The notes under the pieces: generated by a model | What the model saw: the letters and a program-made list of their open reading frames with translations, nothing else | Told to the model about the DNA's origin: nothing | Databases searched by the model: none | From: Geitlerinema sp. S16 | GTDB taxonomy: Bacteria; Cyanobacteriota; Cyanobacteriia; Cyanobacteriales; Geitlerinemataceae | NCBI GenBank assembly: GCA_011390275.1 | Contig: JAABST010000020.1 | Location: forward strand, 16,965-80,964 | Reading direction: 5' to 3' | Length of the DNA: 64,000 bases | Made by a program: the position numbers and the translations under genes | In this document: piece after piece, positions 33,591-42,351 of the stretch | How the letters are laid out: every line of letters starts with the position of its first letter | Position numbering within the stretch: position 1 is the first letter of the stretch

Positions 33591-35870
33591 CGCCGCCGTC
33601 AACCAACCGTCATCCTCACCAGACGGAGCCAAAGCGATCGCACTCGACAAACCCGCCTCATCATCAAAAATGCCATGAGTCGCCAGGTGAATGACACGCG
33701 CACTCGGCATCTGCTCCACAATGCGCGTCTCCGTCGCCTCATTCGCCGTGAGCATCACCGTAGACCACAGATCCGCGATCTCATTCGCCTCCACCTCCGC
33801 ACCCTCCAAAGACGTCAGCCCCCCCGGCATCGTCGGATTGCCGACAATCAGAATCGAATTATTCTCAGCACGGCGAGCCGCAAGCTGGCGCGTTTTGCCC
33901 AAAACCTCGATCGCCGGAGCGATCGAGATCGTGTGTTTTTCGATCAAATACGACCCCGCCTCATCCTGTAAAGCCGGAAACGCCACCAGAAACAACGAAC
34001 CATCGGGAATGAAAATCACCAGATCCTCAGGATCGGTCGGGAGATAATCCGCGATCGGCTCGATCAAGACCTTGTAAAGCTGTTGTTGCAGCGCGTTGGA
34101 CTCCCCGATCTCGCCCGCATTGAAATCCGCAAAGGCATCGCGGGTAATCTCAGGATCGAAAGTTCCAGAACCGCGCATGGACGTGAGCACACGATTTTCA
34201 CAGCGGACATTCGGACAGCGCGACGCCATCACCAGACTTTCGATCGACTGCTCTTGATCATTCAGCGGTACGAACTCGCCGAAAATCTGCCCGTCGGGAC
34301 GGATCACCCAGATGATGAGATGGTCGTGCAGTTGCGTGTACTCCACCAGCGTCGCCTTGTGGTCGCGAGCGATCGCCCGCATCTCCTCGATCGTCGGCGG
34401 CACTGGAACACTCATGGCCTGCCCGGTGGACTCGCTCAACTGCTGATCCAGGAGAAACACAAAGGCACGGGCGCGACTACGTTCAGCAACCTCCAGCGTT
34501 TGCCCCCATTTTCCTTGGCGTAGGAGAATTTCCTGAAGCAAGCGGAACGAACTGATCTGGGTTTCAAACAGAGACACCCGATCGCGATCGCTGAGATCCG
34601 GCGATCGCATGGCGTCGAGTAAATCCACAGCTTCGTACAGCGACGATTCCGCTTGATCAAGCTGGTCGGTTCGGTTGTAGGCACTGCCGATGTTGTGGAG
34701 AGCAAAGGCCAGCTCGCGCTGATCGCCAAGGTTGCGCAAAATGGCGATCGCCTGCTCCGACGCCGCGATCGCAGCACCATAATCCTCAAGCTTGCTGTAG
34801 GCCGCACTCAGATTGCCCCAAACCGACGCCAACCCGCGCTGATCGTCCAAGCGATCGAATAGCCCCAACAGCTCGCGTCCAACCTCGATCGCCTCCACAT
34901 GGCGATCGAGCTGCTGATAAACCAGGGACAGATTACTGAGCGCATAGGCCGCCTGCTCCGGCTCGCCGATTTCCGCAAATAAATCGTACGCCTGACGGTG
35001 AAGGACGATCGCCTGGTCATAGTCTCCCAGGCGACGATGAATTAGCGCCATATTTCCGATCGCCGCCGCTTCGGTATACGCTGCGCCCGCCGCCCGTGCC
35101 TGCTCGCGGGTTTCCTGATTTAGAGCAAGGCTGTCTTCGTAGCGACCGAGAGCGTTGTAAATCGAGGCGAGGTTTAGCCGCGAGGTCAGCATTTGGGACA
35201 TATTGCCGTCCGCTGCGGCCAGTTCCACGGAGGTTTCGAGCATCGACACCGCGCCGGAAAGGTTCCCCAGAAAGTAATACGACATACCGAGATAGGAGCG
35301 TAGATTCGCTTCGCTGCTGTGGTCATCGAGGTTCAACCAGGCCGTCAGTGCGGCTTCAAAATGGGGAACGGCCTCCGGGTAGCGATCGGCGTCATAGAGG
35401 GCAATGCCGCGATCGAACTCCCGCTGGGCGTCGTAACGCGCGACCATCTCCGGGGTCGTTTCGCCCCAGCGCAGGACATAGCCGCCAACTTCCCCGGCGG
35501 AGTACGTGTTCACCCAAATTTGATAGCGCCCCGACTGCGGTACGGTCAGCAAAATGCGAGCGTCATCGCCATCGCCGCTATCGTCATCCTGGGCGAGTTC
35601 GTTGCCGGACGGGTCGAGCAGCAACAGGAACGGATCGAACTCCTCGGAGATGAGATCGATCGCGAGGCTTTCACCGGCCTCCAGGACAAGATCGTGGGAG
35701 TCGTAGTAACTGCCATCGTTCAGAGTGGCGCTGGCGTCATCGAGCTGGTCGTTGATTTCGCTCGGTTCGATCGCGAGACTGGCGGGACTGGCGAAACTCC
35801 AGGCGATCGCGGCACAGGCACTCACAGCGACGGCGAGACGGGGAACGGAATGGAAGCTGGAAGAATTCAT
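33273..35870 (-). CDS. Exported TPR-CHAT protease with PPC domain
   Basis: 865 residues. A signal peptide (RLAVAVSACAAIAWSFASPASLA) is followed by a bacterial pre-peptidase C-terminal-like (PPC) beta-sandwich at about 45-135 (LVLEAGESLAIDLISEEFDPFLLLLDPSG...GRYQIWVNTY), TPR repeats at about 145-440 (YRNLAxxY...LGxYxxAI pattern), and a CHAT domain from about 510 to the end. The catalytic pair is H732 in HLATHGIFD and C777 in LSACSTGLG, with VSLWNVSD and the terminal YWAAFVLIG of the family. Export and PPC set it apart from the other CHAT protease at 12292. Its 3' end is duplicated at 30364. Confidence 0.94.
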   Translation of the reverse strand: MNSSSFHSVPRLAVAVSACAAIAWSFASPASLAIEPSEINDQLDDASATLNDGSYYDSHDLVLEAGESLAIDLISEEFDPFLLLLDPSGNELAQDDDSGDGDDARILLTVPQSGRYQIWVNTYSAGEVGGYVLRWGETTPEMVARYDAQREFDRGIALYDADRYPEAVPHFEAALTAWLNLDDHSSEANLRSYLGMSYYFLGNLSGAVSMLETSVELAAADGNMSQMLTSRLNLASIYNALGRYEDSLALNQETREQARAAGAAYTEAAAIGNMALIHRRLGDYDQAIVLHRQAYDLFAEIGEPEQAAYALSNLSLVYQQLDRHVEAIEVGRELLGLFDRLDDQRGLASVWGNLSAAYSKLEDYGAAIAASEQAIAILRNLGDQRELAFALHNIGSAYNRTDQLDQAESSLYEAVDLLDAMRSPDLSDRDRVSLFETQISSFRLLQEILLRQGKWGQTLEVAERSRARAFVFLLDQQLSESTGQAMSVPVPPTIEEMRAIARDHKATLVEYTQLHDHLIIWVIRPDGQIFGEFVPLNDQEQSIESLVMASRCPNVRCENRVLTSMRGSGTFDPEITRDAFADFNAGEIGESNALQQQLYKVLIEPIADYLPTDPEDLVIFIPDGSLFLVAFPALQDEAGSYLIEKHTISIAPAIEVLGKTRQLAARRAENNSILIVGNPTMPGGLTSLEGAEVEANEIADLWSTVMLTANEATETRIVEQMPSARVIHLATHGIFDDEAGLSSAIALAPSGEDDGWLTAAEILDLSLNADLVALSACSTGLGRISGDGVIGLSRSLMVSGVPSVLVSLWNVSDRATADLMVEFYRVWQGGDMGKARALRRAMLSVKEKYPNPYYWAAFVLIGEPE

Positions 35871-36288
35871 CGCGTGGGGCTTGCTCGAAGCCAGGAGACG
35901 ACGCTTCTATCCTATCCATCGACAAAATAAGTTATCGAAAAACTGGGTTTAAAACCCCGTGCTTCTAGCACGGCTTTTCTTGGCAAGGCTTTTAGGAGTA
36001 AAGATTCTTTTCCTGTATTTTGTAACACAGATCAAATGCATCTTAAGGTCGGAAACACGGGAGCATCCCGTTTATGCAACTTGCCCCTCATCCCCCAGCC
36101 CCTTCTCCCAAAAAAGGGAGAAGGGGAGACCGATTCAAAGTCCCTCTCCAGACTTGGGAGAGGGATTTAGGGTGAGGGTGACACAAATGGGATGCTCCCG
36201 GAAACACTATGTCTTTACTTGCATAAATGGGAGGTTATTTAAAACAGACCAATGTACAATGAGATTACAGGCCAATTTTAACATAGGC
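35871..36288. other. Leader region of the TnpB element
   Basis: 418 bp between the CHAT start and the tnpB start. It includes the CHAT promoter side, the left-end hairpin of the insertion sequence at 35957-35973 (CCGTGC-TTCTA-GCACGG) and a complete small TIR element at 36059-36199. No gene is seen. Confidence 0.6.
36059..36199. mobile_element. 141-bp MITE-like element with 8-bp target duplication (hairpin repeat copy B)
   Basis: Terminal inverted repeats GGGAGCATCCC (36059-36069) and GGGATGCTCCC (36189-36199) extend inwards a few bases more (RTTT). GGAAACAC flanks it directly on both sides (36051-36058 and 36200-36207), an 8-bp target-site duplication. The inside is the same C-rich/G-rich hairpin core seen at 6208-6310. 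It has no coding capacity. Confidence 0.88.
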
Positions 36289-37473
36289 ATGAAAGCTAGA
36301 TATCAATACAGATTTTACCCAACCGACCAACAACGCAAGAGCCTAGCTCAATTGTTTGGTTGTGTTCGTGTGGTCTGGAATGATGCTTTAGCACTGTGCA
36401 AAGCTTTTGGTAAATCAATTGATTTTTACAAGCTTTCAGCGATGCTTACTCAGTCTAAAAAAACGGATGAGAGACAATGGCTTAAGGATGTCTCGTCTGT
36501 ACCATTGCAGCAATCCTTAAGATATTTAAGTGTTGCCTATCGCAACTTTTTTGATTCTCTAAAAGGGAAGCGCAAAGGTCAAAAAGTTGGTTATCCAAAA
36601 TTCAAAAAGAAAACCAATAATCAATCTGCTGAGTTTACCAAATCGGCGTTTTCTCTTTTTGGAGATGGTGTCTATTTAGCCAAGATAGGAGATATCAAGC
36701 CAGTATGGTCGAGAAAACTGCCATCGGAGCCCAGCTCTGTAACTGTAATCAAAGACTGTGCTAATCGCTATTTTATTAGCTTTGTGGTTGATATAGAATC
36801 AGAACATATTGAGCCAATTAATCCATCAGTAGGGATTGATTTAGGAATAAAGACTTTTGCTGTACTCAGTACCGGTGAAAAGTTTAAAATCCCTGATTAT
36901 TCCAAGCTGGACAAGAAGATTAGAAAGCTACAACGTAAGCTAGCAAGGCAAGCTAAAGGCTCTCATAGACGAAATACAACCCGTTTAAGAATTGCCAAAA
37001 AGCATAAGAAAATTGCTGATACTAGAAAGGACTTTTTGCATAAATTTTCTACAGTCGTGATACGCAAAAACCAAGCCATCACGTTGGAAGATCTCTATGT
37101 TTCTGGTATGGTCAAAAACCGCAAACTTGCTCGTGCAATTAGTCAACAAGGATGGCGAGAGTTTAAAACTCTTTGCGAGGCTAAAGCTGAAAAGTATGGC
37201 AGAAACTTCTCCACGGTTAGCCGATGGGAGCCTACCAGCCAAGTTTGCTCTGATTGCGGCTATAAATGGGGCAAGTTAGATCTCAGTGTCAGGACAGTTA
37301 ATTGCCTCCACTGTGGAGCAACCCATGACCGCGATGAAAATGCGGCCAAAAATATAGATATAGTCGGGATAGGAAACTGCCACGACTCTAAACGAACGCG
37401 GAGAGATGGTAAGACTACTTCGGTAGCACGTCTCAGTGATGCGTTAAGAATCACCGTCGCTTCAGCGCGGTGA
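36289..37473 (+). CDS. tnpB: TnpB RNA-guided endonuclease (OrfB)
   Basis: 394 residues from the ATG at 36289 (MKARYQYRFYPTDQQRKSL), the usual TnpB start; ATG 36259 would add ten residues. The RuvC residues are present: D184 in GIDLGIKTF, E267 in TLEDLYVSGM and D349 in DRDENAAKNI. A four-cysteine zinc finger is intact (CSDCG...CLHCG). TnpB proteins use a right-end-derived omega-RNA to cut DNA and help the element persist. Everything needed for catalysis appears intact. It follows the MITE at 36059-36199 and has no TnpA partner. Confidence 0.95.
   Translation: MKARYQYRFYPTDQQRKSLAQLFGCVRVVWNDALALCKAFGKSIDFYKLSAMLTQSKKTDERQWLKDVSSVPLQQSLRYLSVAYRNFFDSLKGKRKGQKVGYPKFKKKTNNQSAEFTKSAFSLFGDGVYLAKIGDIKPVWSRKLPSEPSSVTVIKDCANRYFISFVVDIESEHIEPINPSVGIDLGIKTFAVLSTGEKFKIPDYSKLDKKIRKLQRKLARQAKGSHRRNTTRLRIAKKHKKIADTRKDFLHKFSTVVIRKNQAITLEDLYVSGMVKNRKLARAISQQGWREFKTLCEAKAEKYGRNFSTVSRWEPTSQVCSDCGYKWGKLDLSVRTVNCLHCGATHDRDENAAKNIDIVGIGNCHDSKRTRRDGKTTSVARLSDALRITVASAR
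37451..37473 (+). ncRNA. Right-end hairpin, likely part of the TnpB omega-RNA
   Basis: TCACCG-T-CGC-TTCA-GCG-CGGTGA: nine paired positions with one bulged T, overlapping the last codons and stop of tnpB. In IS200/IS605 elements the omega-RNA scaffold covers the 3' end of tnpB and the right end, with the guide copied from flanking DNA just beyond. Here the guide would begin near 37484. The 5' limit of the RNA cannot be placed by eye. Confidence 0.6.
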
Positions 37474-37660
37474 GTGTTTCAACGCACAATATTTCAAACC
37501 ACAACAGAATGTAACGGGATCGAGCAGCATTCAGAGAGACTTTCTACGATGCCTGTAGCGACAACCAAAATTTGGCCTCCTTAAGCGCGGACGAGTCGCC
37601 GTTCGCGATCGAGTGTACGGTTCTGACCTTCCGTACGCTCCTTATTCGTTTTCGCAGTTT

Positions 37661-40270
37661 ATGACATTGAATTCTCCTTCCTCCGAACTTGCTCTCGATA
37701 CCGCTGCCACCGCCACACCGCAGCCCCAAGAGGCGATCGATACGGCCGGCATCACCCAAACCTACGTCACGGTTCACGGCCACTTTTATCAACCCCCGCG
37801 CGAAAATCCCTACCTCGACGCGATCGAACGACAGCCCAGCGCCGCCCCATTTCACGACTGGAACGAACGCATCGCCTACGAGTGCTATCGCCCGAATGCC
37901 TTCGCTCGCATTTTTAACGACAGCGGCGATCTGGTCGATCTGGTCAATAACTATGAGTTTATGAGCTTTAACATTGGGCCGACGCTAATGGCGTGGCTCG
38001 ATGAACATGAACCGGAAACCTACACCAAAATCCTCGAAGCCGATCGCCTCAGCGCCGCACGGCTCAACGGTCATGGCAACGCGATCGCCCAGGTGTATAA
38101 CCACATCATCATGCCCCTGGCGAATCGGCGCGACAAACAAACCCAGGTGCGCTGGGGGATGGCAGATTTTCGGAAACGGTTCGGGCGCGACCCCGAGGGG
38201 ATGTGGTTGGCGGAAACGGCGATCGATGTAGAAACCGTCCAGGTATTAATCGAGGAGGGATTACGGTTTGTGATCCTCGCGCCGTCTCAGGTCGCACGAT
38301 GCCGACCGCTGCCAACGACGAATCAGCCCAATCCAGATTGGCTGGATGTGACCGATGGTCAGATTGATCCGGCGCGTCCCTACCGATGCTTTATGGATGA
38401 CGATCGATCGCGCTATCTTGATGTCTTTTTCTACGATGGGCCGATCTCCGGCGAGATGGGCTTTAACGATGAGATTTTGCAGGGATCGAGAACATTCGCC
38501 GATCGCCTTGCCCTGGCGGTACACCATGACGATCGTCCTGCTCAGTTAATTTCGGTCGCGACCGATGGCGAAACCTTTGGTCACCACAAAACGGGCAAAG
38601 AAAAATGTATCGCCTACTGTTTCCGGCGTGAATTTGCCGATCGCGGCTGGCAGGTGACCAACTTCGGACATTACCTCAGTCTGCATCCACCCACCTGGGA
38701 ATGCATCCTCAAAGACGTGACGGCCTGGAGCTGTTCCCACGGGGTCGATCGCTGGCAAGATGACTGCGGCTGCGGCAGTGGTGGCGGCACGCAGCAGCAG
38801 TGGCGCAAACCCCTACGCGATTCGCTGAACTGGCTGCGCGATGAGCTGATAGTTATCTACGAAAAATACGCGCCGGAAGTCCTGCGCGATCCCTGGGCGG
38901 CTCGGAATGACTACATCGACGTGGTACTCGATCGATCCCAAGATATGATGTATCGCTTTTTGGCAGAGCATCAGATCGGTGAACTCGATATCGAACGCCG
39001 TACCGACGCGCTGCACCTGCTGGAAATGCAGCGCCATAGCCTGCTGATGTTTACCAGTTGCGGCTGGTTTTTTGAGGAAATCTCGCGACCGGAAGGCACG
39101 CAAATTTTACGCTATGCGGCACGGGCGATCGAGCTGGCGGGGATCGTCTCGGGAATCAACCTTGAACCGGAATTTGTGTCGCGTCTGGCGGCGGCTCTGA
39201 CCAATGATCCGGGCTATAGCGACGGGGCGGATCTCTATCACCAAGCTGTCACCACCGCCAAAGTGACCTGGGGACAGGTCGCCGCCCACTACGCGATCGC
39301 CTCGCTGTTTAACGCCTACCCCGAACGGCATCGCGTCTACTGCTACGAAGCCGATCGACTCGACTATCAGATTCAGCGCTTCGGCACACTCGCCCTGGCG
39401 ATCGGTCAGGTGCGCCTCACCTCGGAAATTTCGCGTGAATCGCAACACCTCATCTTTGCCGCCCTGCACCTCGGCGGCCTTGATTTCCACTGCTGCATTC
39501 AGCCTTTCCGCGATCGGCTCACCTACAGTCAGCTCAAAGACAGCCTATTTTCGAGCTTAACGGCAGCGAGTACCGCCCAGGTCATCTTGCAAATGAGTCG
39601 GCTTTTTGACGGGGAAACCTTTGCCCTCAACGACCTATTTGCCGAAGAAGAATACCGCATCGTTCAGCAGCTCAGTCGCGACACGCTAACCGAACTTGAT
39701 CGCCTCTATACCCAGGTCTATCGCGATAACTACAGCCTGATCGCAGCCTACCGTCGCACCGATCGCGACGTGCCGCCCGAACTGCAAGTTGCCGCCGAGG
39801 TCGCCCTACGCTACCGGTTTAATCACGCCGTCGCCGATCTGAGCCGGAGTAATACGAAGCGGGTTAGCGCCCTCGATGAATTGGGAGCGATCGCCACCGA
39901 AGCAGAACGAATCGACTGTCTACTCAACGTCCCCCAGGCGTGCTTGGATATTGAAGCCTTCATTGAAGCGACCATCCACAAGTTGCTGGCTCCCCACACT
40001 CCCGACGATTTCGACTCAATCGATCGACCGGCCTACGTTCGCGAACTGTCGCACCTAATCGAAGTCTGCCAGCGACTAGAGCTGATCATTGACCTCAATC
40101 GCGCTCAAGAATCGGTATTTTTAACGCTGCGTAACGGTCGCGTGCCAAATATTACGGGCTATGTCATGCAACTGGCGCAGGTCTTGCGGATTGACGTGGC
40201 GCGGGCAAGCTCGGGGAATGACCAGACCGCTGCGGTTCGTCTTGCAGCGGAGACCCTTACCGATCGATAA
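37661..40270 (+). CDS. DUF3536 glycoside-hydrolase-57-like protein
   Basis: 869 residues from the ATG at 37661. The N-terminal GH57-like catalytic fold is recognisable from TVHGHFYQPPRENPYLDAIE, YNHIIMPLANRRDKQTQVRWG and GMWLAETAIDVETVQVLIEEG, with VATDGETFGHHK holding the candidate second acidic residue. The DUF3536 C-terminal helical region takes the rest. GH57 enzymes act on alpha-glucans (amylases, branching enzymes), so a role in glycogen or surface glucan metabolism is possible, but the substrate is unknown. No signal peptide. Confidence 0.9.
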   Translation: MTLNSPSSELALDTAATATPQPQEAIDTAGITQTYVTVHGHFYQPPRENPYLDAIERQPSAAPFHDWNERIAYECYRPNAFARIFNDSGDLVDLVNNYEFMSFNIGPTLMAWLDEHEPETYTKILEADRLSAARLNGHGNAIAQVYNHIIMPLANRRDKQTQVRWGMADFRKRFGRDPEGMWLAETAIDVETVQVLIEEGLRFVILAPSQVARCRPLPTTNQPNPDWLDVTDGQIDPARPYRCFMDDDRSRYLDVFFYDGPISGEMGFNDEILQGSRTFADRLALAVHHDDRPAQLISVATDGETFGHHKTGKEKCIAYCFRREFADRGWQVTNFGHYLSLHPPTWECILKDVTAWSCSHGVDRWQDDCGCGSGGGTQQQWRKPLRDSLNWLRDELIVIYEKYAPEVLRDPWAARNDYIDVVLDRSQDMMYRFLAEHQIGELDIERRTDALHLLEMQRHSLLMFTSCGWFFEEISRPEGTQILRYAARAIELAGIVSGINLEPEFVSRLAAALTNDPGYSDGADLYHQAVTTAKVTWGQVAAHYAIASLFNAYPERHRVYCYEADRLDYQIQRFGTLALAIGQVRLTSEISRESQHLIFAALHLGGLDFHCCIQPFRDRLTYSQLKDSLFSSLTAASTAQVILQMSRLFDGETFALNDLFAEEEYRIVQQLSRDTLTELDRLYTQVYRDNYSLIAAYRRTDRDVPPELQVAAEVALRYRFNHAVADLSRSNTKRVSALDELGAIATEAERIDCLLNVPQACLDIEAFIEATIHKLLAPHTPDDFDSIDRPAYVRELSHLIEVCQRLELIIDLNRAQESVFLTLRNGRVPNITGYVMQLAQVLRIDVARASSGNDQTAAVRLAAETLTDR

Positions 40271-40538
40271 TTGATCTAGGAATAAAATGCAAGAGCCTCG
40301 CTCCCCCTGGGGGGTCGGTCTCATTTATACTGCCAAGGCATTCTATGGGCTTGTTACATGGGATGTTCATGACCCTATGGCTAGGTAAACAGAACTGATG
40401 CATTGATGAACCCCCTAACACCGTGGGTTTAGGGGCATGACGCCCCGATCGAGGTTGAGGTTTGCGTCAGTTCTGGCGAACCAACAGTCATTCGGTTGCA
40501 CACACCAGACTCCATCACCTCGCCTGTCGCATTCTTCT

Positions 40539-42203
40539 ATGATCGACTTCGCACCAGATCTCCTGAGCTTATTTATCCATGAAGTCGTAACCCAAACGGG
40601 TATTGTCATTCGCGATCGCGATCGGGCGTCGTTTGCCAAAAAGCTGGCCGATCGCGTACGCGCATCACGCCAAACAGATTTACAAGACTATTACGACTGG
40701 CTGTTTGCCAAACCGCGTGAACTGCACGATCGCCAAACCGCACGCGGTGCAGAATGGCAACTCATCGTTCAGCAAATTTCGATTACCGAAAGCTATTTCT
40801 TTCGCGATCGGGGTCAGTTTCAACTATTGCGCGAGCAGGTTTTGCCGCAGGTGATCGCCGAACGTCGGCAGATTGCTCAGGTGTGCGGAAAGCAGCCTCG
40901 TCTACGGATCTGGAGCGCTGCGAGTTCGACGGGAGAAGAGCCTTACTCGTTGGCCGTCTTGGTGTGGGAGTTGCTCTCAGATTTGGCCGATTGGGATGTG
41001 CGAATTATTGGCACGGATATTAACGAGGCCGCGATCGCAATGGCTCGCAAGGCGGCCTATAGTGACTGGTCGTTTCGCCAGGTCGATCCCGAAATCCGCG
41101 ATCGCTACTTCAAACATCGCATCAGCTCCACAGATAAGCCCTGGCAACTTGATCCCAAAATTGCCAAACTGGTGACGTTTTATCCCCTCAATCTGTCCCA
41201 GCCCAGTTACCCCAATTCTGATCTTGACCTGGTAGACCTGGATTTGATCCTTTGCCGCAATGTGTTCATCTATCTCGACGGGCAAACCATTCGAGACATT
41301 CTGGATCGGATGGCCAAAACCCTGAACCTAACGGGCTATCTGCTCACCGCCCACGCAGAATTGCAGCATCAAGATACCCGATCGTTTAAAGCTCAGCTTT
41401 GCCCGCAATCCGTCATTTATCAGCGGCGCGATAGCGTATCCCCCTCGCTGGCCGGTGCGACCTCGTCACCTCTGCCCTTCTCTGAGGTGCGATCGTTCGA
41501 GGCGCAATCGCCGATGTATCCGCCTAGCCCGCTAACACCAACAATCCTTCGTCCGCAGTCCAGCCCCTCCCCCGCACCGCGCCGATCGCGATCGACTCCC
41601 CTCCCGCCCCCTCGCCCCGCCGCTCCAGCGCGTCGAAATTCCTCTAACGCCAATCATTCAGCACACCCCGAAAACACACCGATCGATCAACAGATGGCAA
41701 CCGCGATCGCCCTCTTTCATCGTCGAGACTACCCCAAAACAATCACGATCCTCGATCAACTATTAACCCAACAGCCCCAGAATTTTTCGGCCTGCGATTT
41801 ACTCTCATTAGCCTATGCCAACCTCGGGCAATACAATCAGGCTTCCTACTACTGCTCCAAAGCCCTCGAAATCGATGCGTGTGCCATCTCTCCCTACTAC
41901 CTGATGGCACACCTTGCCGAAAATAGCGGCAACATCGCCCGCGCCAAAACGCTGCTCAAGCGTATCGTTTACCTCGATCCCGAAGCCGCCCTCGCCTATC
42001 TCGAACTGGCCGCGCTGTATGCTGCCGAAGGCGACACAGTCCGCGCTCAAACCATGAAGCGTACCGCGCGAATCTTGCTCGCCGCTCGTGACGCAAACGA
42101 AACGCTCGATCCCTATCGACAGTTATCGGTTGGGTCTGTTCTCCAGCAAATTGAGCAGCCCTCAGGCATCCCTCGATCGCCAATGGCTGCGGATGGTATT
42201 TAA
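40539..42203 (+). CDS. CheR-type protein methyltransferase fused to TPR
   Basis: 554 residues from the ATG at 40539; an upstream ATG at 40437 adds 34 untypical residues. A CheR N-terminal helical domain (IRDRDRASFAKKLADRVRAS) leads to the SAM-binding domain with ITESYFFRD, LRIWSAASSTGEEPYSLAVLVWELL, GTDINEAAIAMARKA and DLDLILCRNVFIYL. A Pro/Ser-rich linker (about 335-400) then leads to TPR-like repeats (about 410-520). CheR methylates receptor glutamates; TPR-fused versions often serve alternative chemosensory paths such as pilus or biofilm control. A CheW-CheW gene follows 148 bp later on the same strand. Confidence 0.94.
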   Translation: MIDFAPDLLSLFIHEVVTQTGIVIRDRDRASFAKKLADRVRASRQTDLQDYYDWLFAKPRELHDRQTARGAEWQLIVQQISITESYFFRDRGQFQLLREQVLPQVIAERRQIAQVCGKQPRLRIWSAASSTGEEPYSLAVLVWELLSDLADWDVRIIGTDINEAAIAMARKAAYSDWSFRQVDPEIRDRYFKHRISSTDKPWQLDPKIAKLVTFYPLNLSQPSYPNSDLDLVDLDLILCRNVFIYLDGQTIRDILDRMAKTLNLTGYLLTAHAELQHQDTRSFKAQLCPQSVIYQRRDSVSPSLAGATSSPLPFSEVRSFEAQSPMYPPSPLTPTILRPQSSPSPAPRRSRSTPLPPPRPAAPARRNSSNANHSAHPENTPIDQQMATAIALFHRRDYPKTITILDQLLTQQPQNFSACDLLSLAYANLGQYNQASYYCSKALEIDACAISPYYLMAHLAENSGNIARAKTLLKRIVYLDPEAALAYLELAALYAAEGDTVRAQTMKRTARILLAARDANETLDPYRQLSVGSVLQQIEQPSGIPRSPMAADGI

Positions 42204-42351
42204 GCAAAAGGCCTGGAGCTAAACCATCGAAATTGCCGATATATTCATTAAGTTCAATAGGTTTGAAAGTGCAAGTCTCATACACTAGCGTTTAGGGCGA
42301 TCAATTCAGTTGTCGCAACGTTCAACATCTGATGTTTTCTGAGGTGTTCCC

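Larger units (their letters stand above)
35951..37483 (+). mobile_element. IS200/IS605-superfamily element, TnpB only (IS1341-like)
   Basis: The left end is taken near the subterminal hairpin AAAACC-CCGTGC-TTCTA-GCACGG-C-TTTT (35951-35978), and the right end just past the hairpin that overlaps the tnpB stop (37451-37473), near TGTTTCAAC. There is no TnpA transposase, so the element cannot move by itself. The exact ends are estimates. It carries a later insertion at 36059-36199 in its non-coding 5' part. Base composition is A+T-rich and HIP1-free compared with neighbours. Confidence 0.75.
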
